Positions 17,900-26,672 are shown, numbered from the stretch's first letter. The stretch is 64,000 nucleotides of DNA from Streptomyces cyanogenus (GCF_017526105.1 NZ_CP071839.1:5719001-5783000), one strand, 5' to 3'. Made by a program: numbers and translations. Notes: a model not told the origin generated them from the letters alone.

Positions 17900-19290
17900 C
17901 CGTCGAGTCGGTGAGCCCCCAGAGTCCCCAGAGCCCCGCGACCCCCGCCGCACCATCGCCCGAACTGCGCGAACCGCCGCTGGCCGGAGGTGCCGTACCG
18001 GTCCTCGGCCACGGCCTGAGGCTGGCCCGCGACCCGCTCGCCTTCATGTCCGGGCTGCGCGAGCACGGAGACGTGGTACGCCTGAAGCTCGGCCCCAAGA
18101 CGGTGTACGCCGTCACCACACCGGCCCTCACCGGAGCCCTGGCCCTCAGCCCCGACTTCAAGATCGACGGTCCGCTGTGGGAGTCCCTGGAGGGTCTGCT
18201 CGGCAAGGAGGGCGTGGCCACCGCCAACGGCCCCCGGCACCGCCGGCAGCGGCGCACCATCCAGCCCGCCTTCCGGCTCGACGCCTTACCCGGCTACGGC
18301 CCGGTGATGGAGGAGGAGGCACACGCGCTGACCGAGCGCTGGCAGCCCGGCTCGACCGTCGACTGCACCTCCGAGTCCTTCCGGGTCGCCGTCCGCATCG
18401 CCGCCCGCTGCCTGCTGCGCGGCGAGTACATGGACGAGCGCGCGGAACGGCTCAGCACCGACCTCGCCACCGTCTTCCGCGGTATGTACCGCAGGATGGT
18501 GATCCCGCTCGGCCCGCTCTACCGGCTGCCGTTCCCGGCCAACCGCGAATTCAACCGGGCGCTGGCCGATTTGCATCTGCTGGTGGACGAGATCGTCGCC
18601 GAGCGGAGGGCATCTGGTCAAAAGCCGGACGATTTGCTGACGGCATTGCTGGAGGCGAAGGACGACAATGGCGATCCCATCGGGGAACAGGAGATCCACG
18701 ACCAGGTCGTCGCGATACTCACCCCCGGCAGCGAAACAGTGGCGTCCACGATCATGTGGCTGCTGCAGGTCCTCGCCGAACACCCGGAACACGCCGAGAA
18801 GGTACGGACCGAGGTCGAATCCGTGACCGGTGGCCGACCCGTCGGATTCGAGCACGTCCGCTCACTCACGCACACCAACAATGTCGTCGTCGAGGCCATG
18901 CGGCTCAGGCCCGCCGTATGGATATTGACCCGGCGCGCGGTGACCGACACCGTACTCGGCGGCTATCGCATCCCGGCCGGGGCGGACATCGTCTACAGCC
19001 CGTACGCCATCCAGCGCGACGGCCGCTCCTACGCCCGCCCTCTTGACTTCGACCCCGACCGCTGGCTGCCCGAGCGGGCCAGGGACGTACCGAAGTACGC
19101 CATGAGCCCGTTCAGCGTGGGCAACCGCAAGTGCCCCAGCGACCACTTCTCCATGACCCAGCTCAGCCTGATCACCGCGGCGGTCTCGGCGAAGTACCGC
19201 TTCGAGCAGGCCGGCGGGTCCGACGACACCACCCGCGTCGGCATCACCCTCCGCCCGCACGACCTGCTCCTGCGGGCGATCCCCTGGTAG
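17896..19290 (+). CDS. cyp170A1: Albaflavenone monooxygenase, cytochrome P450 CYP170A1
   Basis: A 464-residue P450 that oxidises epi-isozizaene twice at C5 to albaflavenone. The heme loop FSVGNRKCPSD gives Cys413 as thiolate; the K-helix ExxR is EAMR (333-336); the I-helix region is PGSETVAST, with GSET where many P450s have (A/G)Gx(D/E)T. A DDxxD-type motif DDNGD (256-260) lies in the G/H region. The S. coelicolor enzyme carries a second, moonlighting farnesene synthase site of this kind, so the side activity may be conserved here. It is translationally coupled to the cyclase. The gene ends 19 bases from convergent nrdS. Confidence 0.95.
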   Translation: MTVESVSPQSPQSPATPAAPSPELREPPLAGGAVPVLGHGLRLARDPLAFMSGLREHGDVVRLKLGPKTVYAVTTPALTGALALSPDFKIDGPLWESLEGLLGKEGVATANGPRHRRQRRTIQPAFRLDALPGYGPVMEEEAHALTERWQPGSTVDCTSESFRVAVRIAARCLLRGEYMDERAERLSTDLATVFRGMYRRMVIPLGPLYRLPFPANREFNRALADLHLLVDEIVAERRASGQKPDDLLTALLEAKDDNGDPIGEQEIHDQVVAILTPGSETVASTIMWLLQVLAEHPEHAEKVRTEVESVTGGRPVGFEHVRSLTHTNNVVVEAMRLRPAVWILTRRAVTDTVLGGYRIPAGADIVYSPYAIQRDGRSYARPLDFDPDRWLPERARDVPKYAMSPFSVGNRKCPSDHFSMTQLSLITAAVSAKYRFEQAGGSDDTTRVGITLRPHDLLLRAIPW

Positions 19291-19309
19291 GCCCGGCACC
19301 GGCGCGCGC

Positions 19310-20272
19310 TCAGGCGGCCCGCGGGCCCCTGAACGCGCGCCGGTAGGCGTTCGGGGTCGTGCCCAGCGCCCGGAGGAACTGGTGGCGCAGCGCCGCGGCC
19401 GTACCGAACCCGGTGCGCCAGGCGATGGTGTCCATCGTCTCGTCCGTACCCTCCAGCAACTCCTGTGCCAGCAGCACCCGTTGGCGCAGGATCCAGCGGT
19501 AGGGGGTGGTCCCGGTCTCCTGCTGGAAGCGCCGCGCGAAGGTGCGCGGCGCCATGTGGGCGCGGGCGGCGAGCTGCTCGACCGTGACCTCCTGGTCGAG
19601 ATGGGCCTCCATCCAGGCCAGCACCTCCCCGACCGTGTCGCAGGGCGTCTTCGGCAGCGGCCGTTCGATGAACTGCGCCTGTCCGCCGTCCCGGTGCGGC
19701 GGCACCACCATGCGGCGGGCGATCTTGTTGGCCACCTCCGGGCCCTGCTCCTTGCGCACGAGGTGCAGACAGGCGTCGATCCCGGCGGCGGTGCCGGCCG
19801 AGGTGATCACAGGGTCCTCGTCGACGTACAGCACGTCCGGCTCGACGGTGAGCCGGGGGTAGCGCCGGGAGAGCTGTTCGGCGTGGTGCCAGTGCACCGC
19901 GCACCGCCGCCCGTCCAGCAGCCCGGCCGCGGCCAGCAGGAACACCCCGGAGCAGACGCTCAGCACCCGCGTGCCGCGGTCCACGGCCCGCCGCAGCGCC
20001 GCCAGCAGCTCCGGCGGATACTCGCGCTCCGCATACGCCTCACCGGCCGGTACGGCGATCAGATCGGCCTCCTCCAGCCGCTCCAGGCCGTACGGCGTGG
20101 ACACGGTGAACCCGCAGTGCGTGCCCAGCTCGGGCCCCTCCGCCGACACCACGGCGAAGTCGTACACGGGCAGCCCCTCGTCGCTGCGGTCGATGCCGAA
20201 CACCTCGCACACGACACCCAGCTCGAAGGGATGCACCCCGTTCAGCAGCACGGCGGCCACGTTCTTCAGCAT
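19310..20272 (-). CDS. nrdS: AraC-family regulator with DJ-1/PfpI domain (NrdS-like)
   Basis: A 320-residue regulator. Residues 1-170 form a GATase1/DJ-1-like domain with the nucleophile-elbow-like SVCSGVFLLA, and residues about 215-315 form an AraC double helix-turn-helix (VTVEQLAARAHMAPRTFARR, then the second motif in WRTGFGTAAALRHQF). In S. coelicolor an AraC-like gene in this place, nrdS, is cotranscribed with class Ia nrdAB. Here it is the same strand but separated from nrdB by about 750 bases containing opposite-strand relics, so cotranscription is doubtful. Its target is unknown; the name rests on position and domain type. Confidence 0.75.
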   Translation of the reverse strand: MLKNVAAVLLNGVHPFELGVVCEVFGIDRSDEGLPVYDFAVVSAEGPELGTHCGFTVSTPYGLERLEEADLIAVPAGEAYAEREYPPELLAALRRAVDRGTRVLSVCSGVFLLAAAGLLDGRRCAVHWHHAEQLSRRYPRLTVEPDVLYVDEDPVITSAGTAAGIDACLHLVRKEQGPEVANKIARRMVVPPHRDGGQAQFIERPLPKTPCDTVGEVLAWMEAHLDQEVTVEQLAARAHMAPRTFARRFQQETGTTPYRWILRQRVLLAQELLEGTDETMDTIAWRTGFGTAAALRHQFLRALGTTPNAYRRAFRGPRAA

Positions 20273-20365
20273 GCTGCCAGTGTGCCTCGCCAGTGGCAGT
20301 AATTCGAGGGTCTACGGCAGTCCTGCCACTGCCGGTAAGGAGTATCCGGCGCGACAGTGGTGTCC

Positions 20366-20575
20366 ATGAACGGAAACCAGATCGAAGGCCTCATCGGAAT
20401 GCTCGCCACCCTCGGGATCCTGGTCCTGCTGGTCCTGCCCTCCGCGCTCGGTGTCCTGCGCGACCGGCGCATCGACCGGCAGATCAGGCAGGCCCGGCAG
20501 CCGGGGGCACCCAACCGGCCGGCGCAGGAGCCCCGGCGCCACGGCAGGCGCCACGGCGCGGCCCGTCCCGCCTGA
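20366..20575 (+). CDS. Small single-span membrane protein, hypothetical
   Basis: A 69-residue frame from ATG 20366 (GTG at 20357 or 20360 are alternatives; GGTAAGGAG is near 20335-20343). One hydrophobic helix (about residues 7-30, GMLATLGILVLLVLPSALGV) is followed by a strongly basic tail. It is divergent from nrdS and runs into a decayed gene. No family is recognised. It may be a real small membrane protein or a piece of the insertion between nrdB and nrdS. Confidence 0.4.
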   Translation: MNGNQIEGLIGMLATLGILVLLVLPSALGVLRDRRIDRQIRQARQPGAPNRPAQEPRRHGRRHGAARPA

Positions 20576-20580
20576 CACAA

Positions 20581-21016
20581 AGCGCCCTGACGCTGCTGAC
20601 CGCGACGGGCGCCCACGCGGAGGGCAGGGGAGACATCCGCGTGGTGAAGACCGTCGTCAACAAGGGCGGGAACGTGATCGTCGGGACGTCGAAGAAGGTG
20701 ACGTTCCCCCACAGCGACGACGCCGACAGCAACAGGCTGGCCGGTGTCTGGCAGGTCAACGCCACCGTCAAGGCGAACGACGGCGACTACGGGATCTCCG
20801 ACCGTGGCCCAGGGTGCCGGGCCGACCGTCACCGGCAAGCTGTCCCGGGCGAACTGGGAGGACCTGAAGTACCAGAGGACCGTGCGCACGGGCGACGCCG
20901 GAAGGCTCGGCACCAAGGTCACCGTCATCTCGGCGGGCAGCCGGCGCTGGTGCTTCCCCGGCACGACGACGACCGCGCGGATCGTGTCGGCCGGGGACGC
21001 GGTGAAGCTGAAGTAA
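20581..21016 (+). pseudogene. Frameshifted, deleted remnant of a secreted repeat protein
   Basis: Two frames carry related pieces. The first reads ALTLLTATGAHAEGRGDIRV (signal-peptide end) then VGTSKKVTFPHSDDADS up to about 20800. The second reads VTGKLSRANWEDLKYQ to the stop at 21016. These blocks recall Streptomyces secreted proteins annotated as calcium-binding or Ig-like, where DGDY and GKLSRANWETGKY blocks occur in one longer chain. The 5' end and a middle section are missing and the frame changes near 20800. It sits between nrdB and nrdS on the opposite strand, and its 3' end is 8 bases from the nrdB stop. Confidence 0.55.
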
Positions 21017-21023
21017 CGGCCGC

Positions 21024-22037
21024 TCAGAAGTCCTCGTCCAGGTCGACCGTGCCTTCCACGGCGACCTGGTACGCCGACGGGCGGCGCTCGAAGAAGTTCG
21101 TCAGCTCCTGGACGCCCTGGAGTTCCATGAAGGAGAACGGGTTCTCCGAGCCGTACACCGGGGCGAAGCCGAGGCGGGTGAGACGCTGGTCGGCGACGCA
21201 TTCGAGGTACTGCCGCATGGAGTCGGTGTTCATGCCGGGCAGGCCGTCGCCGCACAGGTCGCGGGCGAACTGCAGCTCGGCTTCGACGGCCTCCTTCAGC
21301 ATGTCGGTGACCTCCTGCCCAAGCTGGTCGTCGAAGAGCTCGGGTTCTTCCTTGCGGACGGTGTCGACGACGTCGAAGGCGAAGCTCATGTGCATGGTCT
21401 CGTCGCGGAAGACCCAGTTGGTGCCGGTGGCGAGGCCGTGCAGGAGGCCACGGCTGCGGAACCAGTAGACGTAGGCGAAGGCGCCGTAGAAGAAGAGTCC
21501 TTCGATGCAGGCCGCGAAGCAGATGAGGTTGAGCAGGAAACGGCGGCGGTCGGCCTTGGTCTCCAGGCGGTCGATCTTCTCGACCTCGTTGATCCACTTG
21601 AAGCAGAACTCCGCCTTCTCGCGGATGGAGGGGATGTTCTCCACGGCGGCGAAGGCGGCGGCGCGGTCGTCCGGGTCGGGCAGGTAGGTGTCCAGCAGGG
21701 TCAGGTAGAACTGGACGTGGACGGCTTCCTCGAACAGCTGCCGGCTCAGATAGAGGCGCGCTTCGGGGGAGTTGATGTGCTTGTAGAGGGTGAGCACCAG
21801 GTTGTTCGCGACGATCGAGTCGCCGGTCGCGAAGAACGCGACGAGGCGGCCGATGAGGTGCTGCTCCTCGGGGGTGAGCCTGGCCAGGTCGGCGACGTCG
21901 GAGTGGAGGTCGACCTCCTCGACGGTCCAGGTGTTCTTGATGGCGTCCCGGTAGCGCTCGTAGAAGTCGGGGTAGCGCATGGGGCGGAGAGTCAACTCGA
22001 AGCCGGGGTCGAGCAGGTTGGTGTTTCGGCTGGTCAT
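21024..22037 (-). CDS. nrdB: Class Ia ribonucleotide reductase, beta (radical) subunit
   Basis: A 337-residue diiron-tyrosyl radical subunit for reduction of ribonucleoside diphosphates. Ligand and radical spacing is canonical: Asp73, Glu104-x2-His107-x3-Tyr111 (EEAVHVQFY), later Glu in ACIEGLFFYG and Glu/His in RDETMHMSF. Tyr111 corresponds to the radical Tyr122 of E. coli. The acidic C-terminal tail (VDLDEDF) docks to the alpha subunit. The start overlaps the nrdA stop by one base (TAATG), so both are coupled. Control is by the upstream riboswitch and NrdR boxes. Confidence 0.96.
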   Translation of the reverse strand: MTSRNTNLLDPGFELTLRPMRYPDFYERYRDAIKNTWTVEEVDLHSDVADLARLTPEEQHLIGRLVAFFATGDSIVANNLVLTLYKHINSPEARLYLSRQLFEEAVHVQFYLTLLDTYLPDPDDRAAAFAAVENIPSIREKAEFCFKWINEVEKIDRLETKADRRRFLLNLICFAACIEGLFFYGAFAYVYWFRSRGLLHGLATGTNWVFRDETMHMSFAFDVVDTVRKEEPELFDDQLGQEVTDMLKEAVEAELQFARDLCGDGLPGMNTDSMRQYLECVADQRLTRLGFAPVYGSENPFSFMELQGVQELTNFFERRPSAYQVAVEGTVDLDEDF

Positions 22038-24406
22038 TACTGGCAGGCCTCGCAGGACTCGGGGTTTTCCAGGGAGCAGGCGACCGCGTCGGGCTCGGCG
22101 ATCTGCTGCACGGGGACGGGCTTGGCGGCCTGCGCCTGGCCCTGGGCGGCGCGGGCGATGCGCGTCGCGGGACGCGAGCGCAGGTAGTACGTGGTCTTCA
22201 GGCCCGACTTCCAGGCGTAGGCGTACATCGAGGAGAGCTTGCCGATGGTCGGCGTCTCCAGGAACAGGTTGAGCGACTGGGCCTGGTCGAGGAAGGGGGT
22301 GCGGGCGGCGGCCATGTCGATGAGGCCGCGCTGGGGGATCTCCCAGGCCGTGCGGTACAGCTCACGCACGTCCTGAGGGATCCAGAGGAAGTCCTGCACC
22401 GAGCCGTTGGCCTCGCGCAGGGCCTCGCGGGTGCGGGCGTCCCAGACGCCGAGGTCCTTCAGGTCCTGCACCAGGTAGGAGTTGACCTGGAGGAACTCGC
22501 CGGAGAGCGTCTCGCGCTTGAACAGGTTGGAGACCTGCGGCTCGATGCACTCGTACACACCCGCGATGGACGCGATGGTGGCCGTCGGCGCGATCGCGAG
22601 GAGCAGCGAGTTGCGCATGCCGGTCTCCGCGATGCGCCTGCGGAGGGCGTCCCAGCGCTCCGGCCAGGTCAGGTCGACCTCGTAGTGGTCGGGGTGGAGG
22701 ACGCCGCGGGCGGCGCGGGTCTGCTCCCAGGCGGGCAGCGGGCCGTTGCGCTCGGCGAGGTCGGCGGAGGCCTCGTAGGCGGCGAGCATGATCCGCTCGG
22801 CGATCCGGGTGGACAGGGCCTTGGCCTCGGCGGAGTCGAAGGGCAGGCGCAGCTTGAAGAAGACGTCCTGGAGGCCCATCGCGCCGAGGCCCACGGGGCG
22901 CCACTTGGCGTTGGAGCGGCCCGCCTGCTCGGTCGGGTAGAAGTTGATGTCCACGACCCGGTCGAGGAAGGTGACGGCGGTGCGGACCGTCCGGTCCAGG
23001 CGCTCCCAGTCGATGTCGGCGTCCCGCACGAAGGCGCCGAGGTTGATCGAGCCGAGGTTGCAGACGGCGGTCTCGCCGTCGTCGGTGACCTCCAGGATCT
23101 CGGTGCAGAGGTTGGAGGAGTGGATGACGTTGCCGGGCTCGGCGGTCTGGTTGGCGGTGCGGTTGGCGGCGTCCTTGAAGGTCATCCAGCCGTTGCCGGT
23201 CTGCGCGAGGGTGCGCATCATCCGGCCGTACAGCTCCCGTGCGGGAAGGGTCTTCCTGGCCAGGCCGGCGGCCTCGGCCTTGCGGTAGGCGGCGTCGAAC
23301 TCCTCGCCCCACAGGTCGACCAGCTCGGGGACGTCGGCGGGGGAGAACAGCGACCACTGCGCGTCGGCGTTGACCCGGCGCATGAACTCGTCCGGGACCC
23401 AGTGGGCGAGGTTGAGGTTGTGGGTGCGGCGGGCGTCCTCGCCGGTGTTGTCCCGCAGTTCCAGGAACTCCTCGATGTCGGAGTGCCAGGTCTCCAGGTA
23501 GACCGCGGCGGCGCCCTTGCGCCGGCCGCCCTGGTTCACCGCGGCCACGGACGCGTCCAGGGTCTTCAGGAACGGCACGATGCCGTTGGAGTGCCCGTTC
23601 GTCCCCCGGATCAGCGAACCCCGCGAGCGGATACGGGAGTACGACAGCCCGATGCCGCCGGCGTGCTTCGACAGGCGGGCCACCTGGTGGTAGCGGTCGT
23701 AGATGGAGTCCAGTTCGTCCAGCGGCGAGTCCAGCAGGTAGCAGGACGACATCTGGGGGTGCCGCGTGCCGGAGTTGAACAGGGTGGGGGAGGACGGCAG
23801 GTAGTCCAGGCGGCTCATCAGGCCGTACAGGGCCGCGACCTCGTCCACCGAGCGGGGCGTGTCGTCCTCGGCGAGGCCGCTGGCCACGCGGAGCATGAAG
23901 TGCTGGGGCGTCTCGACGACCTTGCGGGTGATCGGGTGGCGCAGCAGGTAACGGCTGTAGAGGGTGCGCAGGCCGAAGTAGCCGAAGCGGTCGTCGGCCG
24001 AGGCGTCGACCAGTGCGTCGAGCCGCTCGGCGTGCAGGCGCGCGAACTCGGCGGTGCGGTCGGCGATGAGGCCCTCGCGGTGCCCGACCGCGACGGACTC
24101 GGTGAAGGACGTCACGCCCTGCGAGGCGGCCTCGTCCCGGATGGTGAGGGTCAGCAGCCGGGCGGCCAGCTTCGAGTAGGCGGGGTCCTCGGAGATCAGG
24201 CCGGCGGCCGCCTCCGTGGCCAGCTCACGCAGCTCCGCCTCGTCGGCCCGCGCGGACCGGCCGCGCAGCGCGGCGGCGGCGATCCGGCCCGGGTCGGCGT
24301 CGGGCAGGTCGGCGGTCAGCTCGGTCAGGGTCCGCAGCAGTGCGGTCCCGGGACCGTCGGTCTCCAGTTCGCTGACTGAAGCCGGGTCGGCTGGCGCGAT
24401 GGTCAC
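22037..24406 (-). CDS. nrdA: Class Ia ribonucleotide reductase, alpha (catalytic) subunit
   Basis: A 789-residue catalytic subunit. A helical N-terminal region resembles a divergent ATP-cone (about 1-90). The barrel motifs are clear: PQMSSCYLLD with an active-site Cys, KHAGGIGLSYSRIR, NQGGRRKGAAAVYLE, SSNLCTEI with a second Cys, and PTATIASIAG. The C-terminal redox pair is in ESCEACQ. GTG at complement 24404-24406 was chosen because GGGAG lies about eight bases upstream; a longer open frame has no ribosome site and would run into the riboswitch. It is first gene of the operon with nrdB. Confidence 0.96.
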   Translation of the reverse strand: MTIAPADPASVSELETDGPGTALLRTLTELTADLPDADPGRIAAAALRGRSARADEAELRELATEAAAGLISEDPAYSKLAARLLTLTIRDEAASQGVTSFTESVAVGHREGLIADRTAEFARLHAERLDALVDASADDRFGYFGLRTLYSRYLLRHPITRKVVETPQHFMLRVASGLAEDDTPRSVDEVAALYGLMSRLDYLPSSPTLFNSGTRHPQMSSCYLLDSPLDELDSIYDRYHQVARLSKHAGGIGLSYSRIRSRGSLIRGTNGHSNGIVPFLKTLDASVAAVNQGGRRKGAAAVYLETWHSDIEEFLELRDNTGEDARRTHNLNLAHWVPDEFMRRVNADAQWSLFSPADVPELVDLWGEEFDAAYRKAEAAGLARKTLPARELYGRMMRTLAQTGNGWMTFKDAANRTANQTAEPGNVIHSSNLCTEILEVTDDGETAVCNLGSINLGAFVRDADIDWERLDRTVRTAVTFLDRVVDINFYPTEQAGRSNAKWRPVGLGAMGLQDVFFKLRLPFDSAEAKALSTRIAERIMLAAYEASADLAERNGPLPAWEQTRAARGVLHPDHYEVDLTWPERWDALRRRIAETGMRNSLLLAIAPTATIASIAGVYECIEPQVSNLFKRETLSGEFLQVNSYLVQDLKDLGVWDARTREALREANGSVQDFLWIPQDVRELYRTAWEIPQRGLIDMAAARTPFLDQAQSLNLFLETPTIGKLSSMYAYAWKSGLKTTYYLRSRPATRIARAAQGQAQAAKPVPVQQIAEPDAVACSLENPESCEACQ

Positions 24407-24503
24407 GTGGGGCTCTCCCTCAGCTCGGCACGGGGGCCCGGCGGAGGGCAGGAGGCAGCCACGAGCGCGCACGGCGTCGCGTCCACCGGCCCACTCCACG
24501 AGG

Positions 24504-24541
24504 CCCGGACGTTCGGAACCCACCCGGACCGGACGTCCGGG
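24504..24541 (-). promoter_or_regulatory. Hairpin in the nrdA leader, possible riboswitch expression platform
   Basis: CCCGGACGT (24504-24512) and ACGTCCGGG (24533-24541) form a 9-base perfect inverted repeat. Inside it is a 12-base palindrome CCGGACGTCCGG at 24529-24540. It follows the cobalamin aptamer directly in the direction of transcription, about 100 bases before the nrdA start, where a terminator or antiterminator hairpin would lie. There is no U-tract, so a Rho-type or non-canonical stop is possible. Confidence 0.5.
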
Positions 24542-24542
24542 T

Positions 24543-24650
24543 GTGCTGCCGGCAGGTCGTCGGACTCAACAGGCGCGCGGATGCACGCAGGTACACCGTT
24601 GCGGGACAGTTCCGGACTCGCACCGGATTCCCCTGCGGCGACAGCGATCA
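24543..24650 (-). ncRNA. Adenosylcobalamin (B12) riboswitch of nrdAB
   Basis: On the minus strand the core GGGGAATCCGGTGCGAGTCC lies at complement 24615-24634, followed by GGAACTGTCCCGCAACGGTG, the classic cobalamin aptamer spine. The B12 box equivalent AGTCCGACGACCTGCC ends at about 24549. Streptomyces class Ia nrdABS operons are known to carry a B12 riboswitch that lowers their expression when cobalamin is available and the B12-dependent class II enzyme can work. The outer P1 pairing was not folded, so the edges are approximate. Confidence 0.92.
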
Positions 24651-24652
24651 CG

Positions 24653-24699
24653 AGCATACATCTAGTGCCGGGTTCTCATGTCACCCCCAGATGTTGTGC
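24653..24699 (-). promoter_or_regulatory. Tandem NrdR boxes in the nrdA promoter
   Basis: Two 16-base elements on the minus strand, GCACAACATCTGGGGG (complement 24684-24699) and GCACTAGATGTATGCT (complement 24653-24668), start exactly 31 bases apart, that is three helical turns. This fits the paired NrdR boxes reported upstream of Streptomyces ribonucleotide reductase operons, bound by the ATP/dATP-sensing repressor NrdR. They lie just before the riboswitch, over the expected promoter; TATGCT inside box 2 could be part of the -10. Confidence 0.75.
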
Positions 24700-25043
24700 C
24701 GGTCCGGTGTCGGGGGCCACTTGCCGGGCGGCGGCGCGGACGGTGCGTGCTTCCTGGGAAGCAGTTGCCCGCGGGGTCCCGGGTGCCGGGAAGACGGGCC
24801 TCGTGCACCAACGCCGACCGGGTCGTGCGGACCGTTGCCGTGCTCGCCGCGTTCGCCTGGGGGCGCAGGGCGGGTACACCCTGGTCTCGCGTACCACCGG
24901 GCCGGGCGGCACCACCTCGTGCGGCCGTCTCGGCGATGCCCGGGCGTACCCGCGACGAAGCCCTGCCGTTCGGTTCATCCCGGCGGCGCGGGGCGGCCGG
25001 CTGATCCGAACGACAGGGCTCGGGGCCCCGATCGAGGCGTGGG
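24700..25043. other. Intergenic region upstream of nrdA, downstream of the symporter gene
   Basis: About 340 bases with no credible coding frame on either strand. It should contain further upstream promoter elements of nrdA and the 3' end of the symporter transcript. No clear terminator with a U-tract was seen. Confidence 0.4.
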
Positions 25044-26672
25044 CTAGTGCGCGCTGCCCGCGGTGGCCGGCGGCAGCTCCACCTGCACCCCGGGGTCGCC
25101 CGCGTCGGCCGTGTAGTCCTGCGGCCTGGTCTCGTCGACGCCGTCGGGGGCCTTCACGGCCCTCAGGACGACGGTCAGGACCACGGTCACCAGAACGTTC
25201 AGGACGAACGCCGTCAGGCCGATGTAGCCGATCTCGCCGATGCCCGGGATCTCCTTGGCGTTGCCGCCGAAGTGCTTCTGGGTCGGCGAGGCGATGCCGT
25301 ACGCGGCGGCCGTGCCGTAGATCATGCCGGCCGCCCAGCCGGCGAGCAGCGCCCAGCGGTGGAACCAGCGGGTGAACAGGCCGCCGACCAGGGCCGGGAA
25401 GGTCTGCAGGATCCAGATGCCGCCCAGCAGCTGGAAGTTGATGGCGACGGTCTTGTCCATGGTGAGGACGAAGACCAGCGCGCCGACCTTCACCAGCAGC
25501 GACACCAGCTTGGAGACCTTGGTCTCCTGCTGGGCCGTCGCGTCGGGCTTGATGAAGTCCTTGTAGATGTTGCGGGTGAAGAGGTTGGCCGCCGCGATGG
25601 ACATGATCGCCGCCGGGACCAGGGCGCCGATGCCGATCGCCGCGAAGGCCACCCCGGCGAACCAGTCCGGGAACATGTCCTCGAACAGCTGCGGGATGGC
25701 CAGCTGGCCGTTGCCGACCTTCACCCCGGCCGCGATCGCCATGAAGCCCAGCAGCGCCAGCAGACCCAGCATCAGGGAGTACAGCGGCAGGATCGTGGTG
25801 TTGCGGCGGATCACCTCACGGCTCCTGGACGACAGGGTCGCGGTGATCGAGTGCGGGTACATGAACAGCGCGAGCGCGGAGCCGAGGGCCAGCGTGGCGT
25901 ACGTCCACTGGTTCGCCTCCCCCGGGGCCAGCGCGCCGCGCGGCTTCCCGGTGTCCGGGTTCACCTGGCCGAGCGCGTGGCCCGCCTTGGCGAAGACGTC
26001 GTCGAACCCGCCCAGCTTGATCGGGATGTAGATGATCGCCACCGCGATGACGATGTAGATCAGCGTGTCCTTGACGAACGCGATCAGCGCGGGGGCGCGC
26101 AGGCCCGAGGAGTACGTGTACGCGGCCAGCACGCCGAAGGCGATCAGCAACGGCAGGTCCTTCACGAACCAGTTGGTGTTCTCGCCGCCGCCGACGCCCA
26201 TCACGTCCAGCACGGCCTGGATGCCGACCAGTTGGAGCGCGATGTACGGCATGGTCGCCAGGATGCCGGTCACCGCCACCGCCAGCGACAGGCCCTTCGA
26301 ACCGAACCGGCCGCGCACGAAGTCGGAGGTGGTGACGTACCCGTGCCGGTGCGAGACCGACCACAGGCGCGGCAGGAAGGTGAAGATCAGCGGGTACACC
26401 AGGATCGTGTACGGCACCGCGAAGAAGCCGGACGCGCCCGCCGCGTAGATCGCCGCCGGTACGGCGACGAAGGTGTACGCCGTGTACAGGTCGCCGCCGA
26501 GCAGGAACCAGGTGATCCAGGTGCCGAAGGACCGGCCGCCCAGACCCCACTCGTCCAGGGAGTGCTCGTTCTCGGCCCTGCGCCAGCGCGCGGCCAGGAA
26601 GCCCATGACCGTGACGGCCAGGAAGAAGAAGATGAAGACGCCGAGCGCGACGCCGTTGACGCCGTCCTTCAC
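25044..26672 (-). CDS. Sodium:solute symporter family permease (monocarboxylate type)
   Basis: A 542-residue integral membrane protein with about 13 hydrophobic segments, normal for the SSS family. The signature regions are EWGLGGRSFGTWITWFLLGG near the N-terminus and GIGALVPAAIMSIAAANLFTRN in the middle, matching the acetate/monocarboxylate branch (MctP/MctC-like). A His- and Asp-rich soluble tail closes the protein. It overlaps the upstream DUF3311 gene by four bases; permeases of this branch are typically paired with a DUF3311 protein. The substrate is inferred to be a small organic acid but is not determined. Confidence 0.88.
   Translation of the reverse strand: MKDGVNGVALGVFIFFFLAVTVMGFLAARWRRAENEHSLDEWGLGGRSFGTWITWFLLGGDLYTAYTFVAVPAAIYAAGASGFFAVPYTILVYPLIFTFLPRLWSVSHRHGYVTTSDFVRGRFGSKGLSLAVAVTGILATMPYIALQLVGIQAVLDVMGVGGGENTNWFVKDLPLLIAFGVLAAYTYSSGLRAPALIAFVKDTLIYIVIAVAIIYIPIKLGGFDDVFAKAGHALGQVNPDTGKPRGALAPGEANQWTYATLALGSALALFMYPHSITATLSSRSREVIRRNTTILPLYSLMLGLLALLGFMAIAAGVKVGNGQLAIPQLFEDMFPDWFAGVAFAAIGIGALVPAAIMSIAAANLFTRNIYKDFIKPDATAQQETKVSKLVSLLVKVGALVFVLTMDKTVAINFQLLGGIWILQTFPALVGGLFTRWFHRWALLAGWAAGMIYGTAAAYGIASPTQKHFGGNAKEIPGIGEIGYIGLTAFVLNVLVTVVLTVVLRAVKAPDGVDETRPQDYTADAGDPGVQVELPPATAGSAH

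Noticed and set aside
24407..24523. Longer N-terminus for nrdA from an ATG at 24523
   Set aside because: It would add 39 residues unlike the family and place coding sequence over the riboswitch hairpin. The GTG at 24406 has the ribosome site.
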